A stretch of 21,730 nt of DNA, taken from assembly GCA_900546995.1 (NCBI GenBank), contig URFF01000025.1, forward strand, positions 1 through 21,730, given 5' to 3'. The stretch comes from an uncultured Sutterella sp. Its GTDB lineage: Bacteria; Pseudomonadota; Gammaproteobacteria; Burkholderiales; Burkholderiaceae_F. The notes under the pieces are model-generated. The model was not told the origin of the DNA and did not search any database. It worked only from the letters and a program-made list of their open reading frames with translations. Positions 14,248-21,730 of this stretch are shown piece after piece (within the stretch, counting starts at the first letter, position 1; each line of letters begins with the position of its first letter). The translations under genes and the position numbers were made by a program.

Positions 14248-16301
14248 TAAATCGGTTCCTCCGAGTCATCAAGTGGTTTGGGCGAAATGACACCGAGCCA
14301 ATCTTTAAAATTATCGATGGGTTTTTCTGAGCGACTGGCATATTCCACCGTGTTAGCTAACACATTTTGCACGTAACCTCGTGTTTCGGTAAAGGGGATG
14401 GTCTCAATAAAAATAGCAGCTTCTGTCGGTTTATTAAGCGTTGAGCGCCATTGTTTGGCTCGCTGAGGCCCCGCGTTGTACCCGGCCGTGGCTAAAACGA
14501 TGTTTTCATCCAACCGATCCAACAGAGAGCGAAGATAATAGGTACCAAATTGAATGTTGGTATCTATTTTGTAAATGTCGTTACGCTGAAAGTCCGTTTG
14601 TTCGAGTTGTTTGGCAATCCATTGGGCGGTTGCTGGCATGATTTGCATTAATCCATTAGCCCCAGCACTGGAGCTGACTGAAACAATAAAGCGAGATTCT
14701 TGACGAATTAGGCCATAGATCCAATCTTCATTTAAGTCAAACTGCTGGGTAAACCGTTCAATGGTATGCTCATGGGGACGCGGATATAACATGCAGTGGG
14801 AAACCGGAAGTCTAGAGGCAACCGGTACAGCAGTATTAATCATTCGATCCAGTCGATCATGATCGAATGCCCATTGAGCAACAATTAACCGCTCAACATC
14901 GGGTAGGTTCTTTAATCCCCAGTTCCATTCCCGATGGCCCCAACTGTATAACCCCATATCATAAAAAGCGATCGCTCGGGAAAAGCTTTTATCTTTAATA
15001 GCGGCGACTTGCTCTTGAGTGACTTGAGTTTCAGCCTGTGGTTGGTAGGTGATACTGTGTCCTAAGGCTTGTGCTGCAAGTTTTCCATAATAGGTTCTAA
15101 CGTTCGTAATTTGTTGCCATTGTTTTTGGGCTGCTTCAGCTTGTCCCATTGCCGCTAAAGCACGCCCCTGCCAATATAACCAGGTATCCTTTTGTTGCGT
15201 AGACTTTGGCAACCGAGAGATGTATCGATTAACAAGCTTCCAGTTCTCAACTTTTAACGCTGAGCGAATCTGCCACTCTAAACAAGCCTCTTGATTTGCG
15301 GCATAACGTCCACGGCAAACAGCGTTATCAGCAACGCGATACCAGGTTAATGCCTTTGAGTTTTGACGCAAAGCGGCGGTGTAACCGATATGACCCCAAA
15401 TGGCACCTCTTTCATCTCGATTTAAGCGTTGATTTAATGCGTTAGCAACATAGGCCGCCTTAGCTAAATCGGTTCGACTTAAACGATAGGCAGCAATTAA
15501 TGCGACATATTTATTTTGACGATTAATTTGACGGCGGTATTTTTTATACCAAGTATTTGGGCGACTAAATGCCATTGTTGCCTGGGCTTTCGGTAAACGC
15601 TTGTGTTTAATAAGCGACTGCAAAACCGTTTTGGCTTGATGTCCTCGATTAAGCTGCATGAGCGTCACTAACCGCGTAAAGCCTAACGACGGATTGACCT
15701 CTATGAGTAAATTGAAGGTTCTCTTGCATACGGCGTTATTTTCAAATGCCGGTTGTTTGAATAATGGGATGGCAGCTTGAGAGATCTTTTTAATTTTTGT
15801 TGAAGTCGCTGACTGTAAATCGTGGTACATAGACCAGCAAATAAATTCTGGGTCATTGCGATAGAGATGCAATTCATTGCGAATTTTGGTGAAAGTTTTC
15901 CACTGGTTCTTTTGGTGTAATTCTTGGGCTTGAGATGCCAACCATTCCCGGGTGAAATAATCTGCGACAAATTCCCCTTTATGTGCTTTTTGAAAAGTTC
16001 TTAACTTTTCGAGTTTATTGTTTGTGTTTTGAGGTTGCTTCAATTCAGAAAGCAGTTTCCAAGCCTGCACATATCCTTCCAAGGGGTGATTGTTCCATAC
16101 GTTTTCAGAGACGATAACAGGACGGCGATTTTCATATGCTTGCTTAAGGGAAAGGAACTCTTCGTTAGATCCAACACGGTCATCGGCAAGCGTTGTTATT
16201 TCCTGAGCATGGGTACTAAAGCCGATACACCAAAGCGCAATAAAAGCAATCACTAAAAAAAGTGGATTGTGCATACAATGTTCGTTGGTTCTACTTCGCA
16301 T
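14247..16301 (-). CDS. slt: Soluble lytic murein transglycosylase (Slt70 type)
   Basis: This 684-aa protein has an N-terminal signal peptide (hydrophobic NPLFLVIAFIALWCIGF, cleavage probably after THA). A long helical superhelix region of TPR-like repeats runs to about residue 520, and a C-terminal lysozyme-like SLT domain follows. The SLT domain shows the catalytic Glu in GLIRQESRF, then GANGLMQIMPATA, NIQFGTYYLRSLL, LATAGYNAGPQRA and ETRGYVQNVLAN. It cleaves peptidoglycan glycans in the periplasm to 1,6-anhydro ends. An internal ATG at 16274 is an alternative start and keeps the signal peptide. First gene of the slt-cca-folB-ttcA unit, divergent from the folate cyclo-ligase. Confidence 0.93.
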   Translation of the reverse strand: MRSRTNEHCMHNPLFLVIAFIALWCIGFSTHAQEITTLADDRVGSNEEFLSLKQAYENRRPVIVSENVWNNHPLEGYVQAWKLLSELKQPQNTNNKLEKLRTFQKAHKGEFVADYFTREWLASQAQELHQKNQWKTFTKIRNELHLYRNDPEFICWSMYHDLQSATSTKIKKISQAAIPLFKQPAFENNAVCKRTFNLLIEVNPSLGFTRLVTLMQLNRGHQAKTVLQSLIKHKRLPKAQATMAFSRPNTWYKKYRRQINRQNKYVALIAAYRLSRTDLAKAAYVANALNQRLNRDERGAIWGHIGYTAALRQNSKALTWYRVADNAVCRGRYAANQEACLEWQIRSALKVENWKLVNRYISRLPKSTQQKDTWLYWQGRALAAMGQAEAAQKQWQQITNVRTYYGKLAAQALGHSITYQPQAETQVTQEQVAAIKDKSFSRAIAFYDMGLYSWGHREWNWGLKNLPDVERLIVAQWAFDHDRLDRMINTAVPVASRLPVSHCMLYPRPHEHTIERFTQQFDLNEDWIYGLIRQESRFIVSVSSSAGANGLMQIMPATAQWIAKQLEQTDFQRNDIYKIDTNIQFGTYYLRSLLDRLDENIVLATAGYNAGPQRAKQWRSTLNKPTEAAIFIETIPFTETRGYVQNVLANTVEYASRSEKPIDNFKDWLGVISPKPLDDSEEPI

Positions 16302-16316
16302 GAAAAACGCTCAATA

Positions 16317-16874
16317 ATGTCTAATCAAGAAAGCCAATTCGTGAAACGATTGTATCGCCAGTATTGCCTTTTGCGCAGACAAAATGGCGATTTTTCTGCT
16401 GATAGCCGAAAAATTTCAGAAAGATTAACCGCCTTTTTAAACGAAAGTACTTTTACCTGTGTGGCTCTGTATTGGCCAATTCGAGGTGAAATCGATTTAC
16501 GTGACGTTTCACTGGCATGGTTAAAGGGTAAAAAAGATCGTGCACTGGCTCTACCGTTTATACAAAATGGGCATATGCGTTTTGCTCAGTGGGGACCGGA
16601 CTGCATTATGAAAAAAGGCATCATGGGAATAAATGAACCCGAACAAAAAACAGTTGTTATTCCTGACTTAGTGATTGTTCCCTGTTTGGCGATGGATCGA
16701 TGTGGCGTCAGGCTGGGTTACGGCGGTGGATGGTATGACCGTACTCTGCCTAAGATGCATACCTTTTCGCTAGGGGTTTTGGATTCAGAATTTTTATTTG
16801 ACCATCTACCCAGACAGTCCCAAGATCATTTACTTAGCGGCTATCTGACGGAAAAGGAACTGTTTATTTTTTAA
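16317..16874 (+). CDS. fau: 5-formyltetrahydrofolate cyclo-ligase
   Basis: This 185-aa protein converts 5-formyl-THF to 5,10-methenyl-THF with ATP. Recognised features are an N-terminal basic helix (VKRLYRQYCLLRRQ), ALYWPIRGEID, a central IMGINEPEQ (the usual G.xEP motif), and the family signature CGVRLGYGGGWYDR. I chose the ATG at 16317. An in-frame ATG at 16269 would run across the divergent slt start. Only 15 bp separate the two divergent starts, so promoters must lie inside the opposite genes or the real starts are shifted. The gene ends 61 bp before the convergent ahcY end. Confidence 0.88.
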   Translation: MSNQESQFVKRLYRQYCLLRRQNGDFSADSRKISERLTAFLNESTFTCVALYWPIRGEIDLRDVSLAWLKGKKDRALALPFIQNGHMRFAQWGPDCIMKKGIMGINEPEQKTVVIPDLVIVPCLAMDRCGVRLGYGGGWYDRTLPKMHTFSLGVLDSEFLFDHLPRQSQDHLLSGYLTEKELFIF

Positions 16875-16878
16875 CGAA

Positions 16879-16910
16879 ATGGCGATACGGCTTACAAGCC
16901 ATATCGCCAT
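16879..16910. terminator. Long stem-loop between convergent genes
   Basis: ATGGCGATACGGCTT (16879-16893) pairs with AAGCCATATCGCCAT (16896-16910), 14 of 15 positions matching, starting 4 bp after the cyclo-ligase stop and 26 bp from the ahcY stop. It is placed to serve both convergent transcripts. T-runs are weak on both sides (TTTCGTT on the minus strand). Confidence 0.6.
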
Positions 16911-16935
16911 TAAGATGCGACTAACAGAAAATCAG

Positions 16936-18330
16936 TTAGTAGCGATAAGCATCGCTCTTAAAGGGGCCCTCTTTCGAAACTCCAATATAAGCAGCTTGCT
17001 CATCGGTCAATTCGGAAAGTTGGGCATTGAAGTTTTTAAGCTGCAGGCGAGCCACTTTTTCATCCAAAATTTTCGGTAAAACATATACACCGACAGGGTA
17101 TTTTTCAGTATGGGTGAACAGCTCGATTTGAGCCAAAGTCTGATTGGCAAAGGAACTGGACATCACATAGCTTGGATGGCCCGTGGCGCAACCCAAATTA
17201 ACTAAGCGACCTTCTGCCAACAAGATGATCTTGTTGCCGGAGGGTAACAAAATGTGGTCAACTTGGGGTTTGATATTTTCCCATTGATACTGACGCATGC
17301 TGGCGACGTCAATCTCGCTATCAAAGTGACCGATGTTGCAAACGATGGCCTCATTTTGCATTCGAATCATGTGATCGTGTGTGATGACATTGATGTTGCC
17401 AGTTGCAGTCACGAAGATATTGGCCTTGTCCGCCGCATAATCCATGGTGACGACGCGATAGCCTTCCATGGCGGCTTGTAGAGCGCAGATAGGATCAACT
17501 TCGACAACCCAGACTTGGGCTGCAAGTGCTCTTAGGGCTTGCGCGCAACCCTTGCCAACATCACCGTAGCCAACGACGACAGCCACTTTGCCGGCAATCA
17601 TCACATCGGTGGCGCGTTTGATACCGTCAACCAACGATTCGCGGCAACCGTAAAGATTGTCGAATTTCGATTTGGTGACAGAATCATTGACATTCATGGC
17701 GGGGAATTTCAGTGTTCCCTTAGCTTCCATTTGGTAGAGACGGTGCACACCGGTTGTCGTTTCTTCGCTTACGCCCTTAATTTGCGTAATACGCTTGCTG
17801 TACCAGTGGGGGTCTTTCTCAAGGTGGCGCGCAATGGCGGCGAAGAGTGCTTTCTCTTCGTCACTGTGAGGATGAGCAATCACACTGGGATCAGTTTCGG
17901 CTTGATTGCCGAGATGAAGCAACAATGTGGCATCGCCGCCGTCATCAAGAATCATATTGGAGTAACCGCCGTCATCCCATTCGAAAATGCGGTGCGTGTA
18001 TTCCCAATAATCCTCAACACTTTCTCCCTTAACAGCAAAAACAGGGATTCCCTCGGCGACCATGGCAGCGGCGGCATGATCTTGAGTAGAGAAAATGTTG
18101 CAACTAGCCCAGCGCACCTGAGCTCCCAACGCAACCAGTGTTTCAATTAACACGGCCGTTTGGATAGTCATGTGAAGGGAACCGGAAATGCGGGCACCTT
18201 TAAGCGGTTGATCTTTGGCGTACTCTTCGCGAATAGCCATCAATCCGGGCATTTCAGTTTCAGCAATTTTGATTTCTTTTCTGCCCCAATCGGCTAAACC
18301 GATATCGGCAATGACGTAGTTCTCGCTCAT
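16936..18330 (-). CDS. ahcY: Adenosylhomocysteinase (S-adenosyl-L-homocysteine hydrolase)
   Basis: This 464-aa enzyme hydrolyses S-adenosylhomocysteine to adenosine and homocysteine, removing the inhibitor made by SAM-dependent methyltransferases. Family motifs are DIGLADWGRKEI, GARISGSLHMTIQTAVLIETL, ASCNIFSTQDHAAAA, WDDGGYSNMILDDGGDAT, the NAD-binding VVGYGDVGKGCAQ, and the C-terminal PFKSDAYRY. The start at 18330 has a perfect AGGAGG 7 nt upstream; a longer in-frame reading to 18387 would run into the riboswitch region. A SAH riboswitch lies just upstream, so expression should rise with SAH. Confidence 0.97.
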   Translation of the reverse strand: MSENYVIADIGLADWGRKEIKIAETEMPGLMAIREEYAKDQPLKGARISGSLHMTIQTAVLIETLVALGAQVRWASCNIFSTQDHAAAAMVAEGIPVFAVKGESVEDYWEYTHRIFEWDDGGYSNMILDDGGDATLLLHLGNQAETDPSVIAHPHSDEEKALFAAIARHLEKDPHWYSKRITQIKGVSEETTTGVHRLYQMEAKGTLKFPAMNVNDSVTKSKFDNLYGCRESLVDGIKRATDVMIAGKVAVVVGYGDVGKGCAQALRALAAQVWVVEVDPICALQAAMEGYRVVTMDYAADKANIFVTATGNINVITHDHMIRMQNEAIVCNIGHFDSEIDVASMRQYQWENIKPQVDHILLPSGNKIILLAEGRLVNLGCATGHPSYVMSSSFANQTLAQIELFTHTEKYPVGVYVLPKILDEKVARLQLKNFNAQLSELTDEQAAYIGVSKEGPFKSDAYRY

Positions 18331-18337
18331 CAAAGAG

Positions 18338-18343
18338 CCTCCT
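18338..18343 (-). promoter_or_regulatory. Ribosome binding site of ahcY
   Basis: AGGAGG lies 7 nt before the ATG at 18330 and 19 nt after the riboswitch pseudoknot arm. It fixes the start and is the probable target of riboswitch control if that control is translational. Confidence 0.85.
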
Positions 18344-18361
18344 AAAAGGTGAATGACTAAA

Positions 18362-18425
18362 CGAGCGCCGTTATTGTTTGATCTCAAGCCTGGGAACTCT
18401 ATGAGTCTCGCAGCGCTCCTTGAGA
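18362..18425 (-). promoter_or_regulatory. SAH riboswitch in the ahcY leader
   Basis: On the minus strand the leader reads CUCAAGGAGCGCUGCGA, then a variable hairpin (GACUC / GAGUU), then CCCAGGCUUGAG, an A-rich linker and AACGGCGCUCG. P1 is CUCAAG with CUUGAG. The pseudoknot arm GAGCGC pairs with GCGCUC. Order, conserved GAGCGCUGC and AGGCU, and position ahead of ahcY all match the SAH riboswitch known from beta- and gammaproteobacteria. Members of the class turn ahcY on when SAH accumulates. Confidence 0.93.
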
Positions 18426-18431
18426 AAATCA

Positions 18432-18460
18432 GGAAAACGCCTGTGAGTCAGGCGCTTTCC
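18432..18460 (-). terminator. Intrinsic terminator of trpS
   Basis: GGAAA and CGCCTG on one arm pair with CAGGCG and TTTCC on the other, with one mismatch and a 5-nt loop, beginning 7 nt after the trpS stop. The minus-strand tail is T-rich (the stem ends in TTTTCC and CTGATTTTC follows). It ends only about 7 nt before the SAH riboswitch. Confidence 0.7.
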
Positions 18461-18467
18461 ATTTAAG

Positions 18468-19841
18468 TTAGTTTGATGCCTTTTTACGCTTTTCTTCTTC
18501 AGCGGCTTTTAACGCACAAAGCGCTTGCTGAACTTCTTCATGGCTTACGCCTGGACAAAGCTGAACGCATTTTACTTCAACGGCTTCGCCATCCTTCACA
18601 ACAGCCACAATAGCGTTGTCACGGCAAAGACCGGAACACTTCAAAGAGGCAACAACCTGCCCACAATCTCTGCCGCTATCAAAAGCGACACTATGAAGCA
18701 ATTCTTTGCCGGAGGCGGTGGTCAGCTTGAAGTAGAATTTCCCGTCTTTTTCGCGATATTGTTTGAAGATCGGCAATGTCACCTTTTTCTTAGATTCGCT
18801 TGCTTTTTGATGGGTGCCAAAGTCAGCAAAATTACGCAGACCAACCGCCTCGCGGATTTTTGCAATTAGGGGAATGGCTAAAGCACGAGCCTTGCGAGCC
18901 CCTTCTTGCAAAATAGCCTCAATTTTTGCTGGATCAGCCATCAAGGCTTCATACTTCGCACGCATGGGGCCGATTTCACGTTCGATATGTTCAAAAAGAG
19001 CCTCTTTCGCATCACCCCAACTCATACCAGCTTTTAACTCGGAGCGGAATTGGGCATACTCTTCAGGCGTTGAAAAAGCCTCATAAATCGCAGTCAAAGA
19101 CGTTGAGTCCGGGTCCTTGGGTTCACCGGGTAAGCGGCTGTCTGTTTTGATTTGAGCAATCGCCTCGCGGATAGCCTTAGCTCCCCCTTCAAAGAGGGGG
19201 ATGACGTTGTTGTAACTCTTACTCATTTTGCGACCGTCCAAGCCGGGCAGAACTTCATGAGTCGTATCGACAACAGCCTCCGGCATCACAAAGAAGGGAT
19301 GCTCTTCACTGGCATATAACCGATTAAAGCGGGTCGCGACATCGCGGGCCATCTCAAGATGTTGGATTTGATCCTTACCCACCGGTACCTTATTGGCATT
19401 GAACATGAGAATGTCTGCGGCCATGAGAATGGGGTAGCTATAAAGCCCCATTGAAATACCGGCATCAGGATCGTCCGAATTCTCTACGTTTGCTTCAAGC
19501 GCAGCCTTGTAAGCATGGGCTCGATTCATTTGTCCCTTGGCTGTTACGCAGGTAAGCATCCAGCTTAAGAGGGGAATTTCCGGAATATCGCTTTGACGAT
19601 AAAAAATGACTCGGTTCGGATCTAATCCGGCAGCAAGCCAAGTGGCCGCAATCTGCAATCGAGAGCGTTCAATTCGATCAGGATCTTGGCACTTGATGAG
19701 CGCATGCAAGTCGGCCATAAAAAAGAAGCTTTGGACATCCTCTTGATGGCTGGCTTGAATAGCGGGTCGAATTGCGCCGACGTAGTTGCCGATATGCAAA
19801 GTCCCCGTCGTATTAATACCGGTTAAAACACGAGTAGTCAT
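18468..19841 (-). CDS. trpS: Tryptophanyl-tRNA synthetase with extra C-terminal domain
   Basis: This class I synthetase charges tRNA-Trp. The catalytic core shows GTLHIGNYVGA (HIGH equivalent), QMNRAHAYKAA, SYPILMAADIL, PVGKDQIQHLEMARD and GRKMSKSYNN. At 457 aa it is about 110 residues longer than typical bacterial TrpS. The extra part, from about residue 350, contains DGKFYFKLTTASGKELLHS, which resembles a DUF1508/YegP-type unit, followed by Cys pairs KCSGLC and KCVQLC and a Lys-rich end. The ATG at 19841 has GGGA 7 nt upstream; the further 12 bases would need a TTG start. It has its own terminator downstream. Confidence 0.94.
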   Translation of the reverse strand: MTTRVLTGINTTGTLHIGNYVGAIRPAIQASHQEDVQSFFFMADLHALIKCQDPDRIERSRLQIAATWLAAGLDPNRVIFYRQSDIPEIPLLSWMLTCVTAKGQMNRAHAYKAALEANVENSDDPDAGISMGLYSYPILMAADILMFNANKVPVGKDQIQHLEMARDVATRFNRLYASEEHPFFVMPEAVVDTTHEVLPGLDGRKMSKSYNNVIPLFEGGAKAIREAIAQIKTDSRLPGEPKDPDSTSLTAIYEAFSTPEEYAQFRSELKAGMSWGDAKEALFEHIEREIGPMRAKYEALMADPAKIEAILQEGARKARALAIPLIAKIREAVGLRNFADFGTHQKASESKKKVTLPIFKQYREKDGKFYFKLTTASGKELLHSVAFDSGRDCGQVVASLKCSGLCRDNAIVAVVKDGEAVEVKCVQLCPGVSHEEVQQALCALKAAEEEKRKKASN

Positions 19842-19927
19842 GATTTTTCCCAAAAATAACAGAAGAAAACATTGTATGAGTCAGTTTCAGAAACGTCAAA
19901 AAGTACCAGTAACTGAGTGACTGACTT

Positions 19928-19963
19928 GAAAAAAAAACGCCGCAACCCATTGAGGTAGCGGCG
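19928..19963 (-). terminator. Intrinsic terminator of metK
   Basis: On the minus strand CGCCGC-T-ACC and GGT-T-GCGGCG pair around a 6-nt loop and are followed by nine T residues (19929-19937). It starts 26 nt after the metK stop and is the clearest terminator in the window. Confidence 0.92.
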
Positions 19964-19988
19964 GCTGTAACAGCGTAATTTTTATGAA

Positions 19989-21164
19989 TTAGCAGGCATC
20001 GCTACGCAAGGCTTCAGCTTTATCGGTCTTTTCCCAAGTAAATTCCGGCTCCTCACGTCCAAAATGGCCATAGGCCGCGGTCTTCGAGTAGATCGGACGC
20101 AGAAGGTCAAGCATTTGGATGATGCCACGCGGGCGCAAGTCAAAGTGGCGATTGACTAATTCAGCGATTTTTTCATCGGCGATTTTACCGGTGCCAAATG
20201 TACGCACCGTGACGTTAATCGGACGAGCCACGCCGATTGCGTAAGAAACTTGGACTTGACAGCGTGTGGCCAAACCCGAGGCAACAACATTCTTAGCGAC
20301 ATAACGGCAAGCGTAAGCGGCTGAACGGTCAACCTTCGAGGGGTCTTTGCCAGAGAATGCGCCACCACCGTGCGGGCAAGCGCCACCGTACGTGTCAACG
20401 ATAATTTTGCGGCCGGTTAAGCCACAGTCACCTTGAGGACCGCCGACAACGAAACGCCCGGTTGGATTAATCAAAAAGCGAGTGTTTTTAAGCCACTCTG
20501 CGGGAAGTACCGGTTTGATGATATGTTCAATTACGGCTTCGATGAATTCGGGCTTCATCTTATTGCCATCGCTCATTCTCGGATGATGTTGAGTCGATAA
20601 CACAACGGTGTCGATCGCAATCGGACGACCGTTTTCGTAGCGCAAGGTCACTTGGCTCTTGGCGTCAGGGCGCAAAAAGTCCAGTGTGCCGTTGCGGCGC
20701 ACGATAGACTGTTGTTGCATCAAACGGTGAGCATAGTAAATGGCTGCAGGCATGAGTGTGGGTGTTTCATCACAAGCGTAGCCGAACATCAAACCTTGGT
20801 CGCCGGCGCCTTGTTCTAAGTAATCGTCACTGGCTCGGTCAACACCTTGAGCAATGTCGTTAGATTGTTTGTCATAGCCGACAAGAACCGAACAACCGCG
20901 GTGGTCAATGCCGTAATCGGAGTTGTCATAACCGATGCGCTTGAGGGTTTCGCGGGCGATATCGATGTAATCAACATTAGCTTGAGTGGTAATTTCACCA
21001 GCTAAAACAACCAAACCGGTATTGCACAAAGTCTCCGCTGCAACACGGCTATAGGGGTCCTGTGCCAAGATGGCATCAAGAACAGCATCGGAAATTTGGT
21101 CTGCTACTTTGTCCGGATGTCCTTCAGACACGGACTCAGAAGTGAAAAGATAAGAATCAGTCAT
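19989..21164 (-). CDS. metK: S-adenosylmethionine synthetase
   Basis: This 391-aa protein makes SAM from methionine and ATP in the cytoplasm. Family motifs in order are SVSEGHPDKVADQISDAVLD near the N-terminus, RGCSVLVGYDKQS, GAGDQGLMFGYA, the P-loop-like GGGAFSGKDPSKVDRSAAY, and GHFGREEPEFTWEKTDKAEAL at the C-terminus. Length is typical. A ribosome site, AGGA, lies 10 nt before the ATG and is part of a predicted base-pairing with an upstream hairpin loop. The divergent neighbour is a lipid A acyltransferase gene. Confidence 0.97.
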   Translation of the reverse strand: MTDSYLFTSESVSEGHPDKVADQISDAVLDAILAQDPYSRVAAETLCNTGLVVLAGEITTQANVDYIDIARETLKRIGYDNSDYGIDHRGCSVLVGYDKQSNDIAQGVDRASDDYLEQGAGDQGLMFGYACDETPTLMPAAIYYAHRLMQQQSIVRRNGTLDFLRPDAKSQVTLRYENGRPIAIDTVVLSTQHHPRMSDGNKMKPEFIEAVIEHIIKPVLPAEWLKNTRFLINPTGRFVVGGPQGDCGLTGRKIIVDTYGGACPHGGGAFSGKDPSKVDRSAAYACRYVAKNVVASGLATRCQVQVSYAIGVARPINVTVRTFGTGKIADEKIAELVNRHFDLRPRGIIQMLDLLRPIYSKTAAYGHFGREEPEFTWEKTDKAEALRSDAC

Positions 21165-21171
21165 GGTGCTA

Positions 21172-21264
21172 CATTCCTAAATAGTTTATGGGCGGAACGA
21201 GCGTCCACCGCGAAATGATCCGGAATGCGGCTGACGCTTTAGCGGTATTTTGAAAACGCCCCGC
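21172..21264 (-). promoter_or_regulatory. Structured metK leader with loop complementary to the ribosome site
   Basis: On the minus strand AGCGTC (21238-21233) and CCGC (21230-21227) pair with GCGG (21211-21208) and GACGCT (21205-21200), making a ten-pair interrupted hairpin. Its 15-nt loop begins ATTCC. With the closing C this gives CATTCC (21227-21222), complementary to GGAATG (21177-21172), which contains the metK Shine-Dalgarno. A second hairpin just upstream pairs GCGG (21264-21261) with CCGC (21245-21242). These complementarities are seen in the sequence; regulatory function is inference. It does not match the SAM riboswitch classes I can recall. Confidence 0.45.
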
Positions 21265-21391
21265 AAGTTGTCCTATTAACTCGGCGTGTTTGCGAATCTT
21301 ACTCCAAAAAAAGAAATTAGCCAGTCACAAATGTTAAATAGTGTGTTTTAGGACTGCGCCGAAAGGAAAAAAGTTTGGCAAAATCACTTCC

Positions 21392-21730
21392 ATGAAATTC
21401 TTAATCTTTTTGATTTCCTGCATTCCGTTAGAAACCCTTCGGTGCATCGCTGCTTGGATTGGCAGGGTGATGTATCGCCTTGCGCCCAAATATCGGGAGC
21501 GCATTAAAGAAAATCTTCACCGAGCAGGAATTTACTCTGAAGCCTTAGCTAAACAGGTTGCCGAGCAACAGGCGATCCAAGGCGTTGAAGCACCTTGGGT
21601 GTGGGGGCGTGGTCGGCAAAAGGTTCTCCAAATGACGCGTGGAGATGATCAGAGCATTGAGTTGATTGATCAGGCGATCAAAAGTGCTCGTCCCATCATT
21701 TTCTTAACACCACATATCGGTTGCTATGAA
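21392..21730 (+). CDS. Lipid A biosynthesis acyltransferase (LpxL/HtrB family), N-terminal part
   Basis: I translated 113 codons; the gene continues past the window. The N-terminus has a membrane-anchor segment (MKFLIFLISCIPLETLRCIAAW), then YRLAPKYRERIKENLHRAG, as in late acyltransferases. The fragment ends in FLTPHIGCYE, the catalytic H-x4-E motif (H108, E113). Such enzymes add secondary acyl chains to lipid A precursors at the inner membrane. The ATG lacks a close ribosome site; the nearest AAAGGA is 20 nt or more upstream, and no other in-frame start is visible. Divergence from metK is common in related bacteria. LpxL versus LpxM cannot be decided from this part. Confidence 0.88.
   Translation, partial: MKFLIFLISCIPLETLRCIAAWIGRVMYRLAPKYRERIKENLHRAGIYSEALAKQVAEQQAIQGVEAPWVWGRGRQKVLQMTRGDDQSIELIDQAIKSARPIIFLTPHIGCYE

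Noticed and set aside
16920..16940. Inverted repeat ACTAAC / GTTAGT at the ahcY stop
   Set aside because: Only a 6-bp A/T-rich stem with a 9-nt loop and no T-run; weaker than the neighbouring 15-position stem and likely chance.
17539..18150. Plus-strand open frame of 203 codons opposite ahcY
   Set aside because: It lies wholly antisense to the conserved ahcY frame, has no recognisable domain and no ribosome site; a shadow of codon bias.
19842..19853. TTG start giving TrpS four extra residues
   Set aside because: The ATG at 19841 has a ribosome site (GGGA) at good spacing which the longer form would place inside the gene.
21165..21330. A known SAM-I or SAM-II riboswitch ahead of metK
   Set aside because: The conserved SAM-I core and the SAM-II GCUAAA-plus-loop arrangement are not present in the right positions; a GCTAAA occurs but before the hairpin, so I left the leader unassigned.
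1..21730. CRISPR array, insertion sequence, prophage or toxin-antitoxin module
   Set aside because: No regularly spaced repeats, transposase, integrase or phage genes seen; the region is compact housekeeping and energy genes with short gaps.

Overview
This window looks like chromosomal DNA of an anaerobic or microaerophilic betaproteobacterium. Evidence: a SAH riboswitch in front of ahcY, divergent metK/lpxL and lpoA/rsmI pairs, an slt-cca-folB-ttcA operon, and an [FeFe]-hydrogenase locus that is rare in this class. Moderate GC and the gene mix suggest a gut Sutterellaceae-type organism (Sutterella, Parasutterella or Turicimonas). That assignment is inference; no rRNA gene is present to confirm it.

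Layout: nearly all genes are on the minus strand. From the left: hydE (cut by the window edge) and hydF, then an intrinsic terminator, then the hydrogenase structural genes in transcription order hydA, hydB, cytochrome b. Together these encode a Tat-exported periplasmic [FeFe] hydrogenase anchored to a quinone-reactive cytochrome b, with two of its three H-cluster maturases (hydG is not in the window). Upstream of hydA is a structured non-coding stretch of about 220 bp. Next come a HemN/HemW-family radical SAM gene and a long-chain acyl-CoA synthetase, then uup (ABC-F ATPase).

The middle holds an LppC/LpoA-like periplasmic protein divergent from rsmI (16S rRNA methyltransferase). A tightly overlapping operon slt-cca-folB-ttcA follows (murein transglycosylase, tRNA CCA addition, folate synthesis, tRNA 2-thiocytidine). 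5-formyl-THF cyclo-ligase is divergent from slt.

The right end carries the SAM cycle: ahcY under a clear SAH riboswitch, trpS with an extra C-terminal domain, and metK with a strong terminator. The metK leader can fold into a hairpin whose loop is complementary to the metK Shine-Dalgarno, an unassigned candidate riboregulator. A lipid A acyltransferase gene (lpxL/htrB type) starts divergently and runs off the end.

The best leads for something undescribed are the metK leader, the hydA leader with mutually exclusive hairpins, and the unassigned HemW-like enzyme next to the quinone-linked hydrogenase. I saw no CRISPR array, IS element, prophage, tRNA or rRNA.
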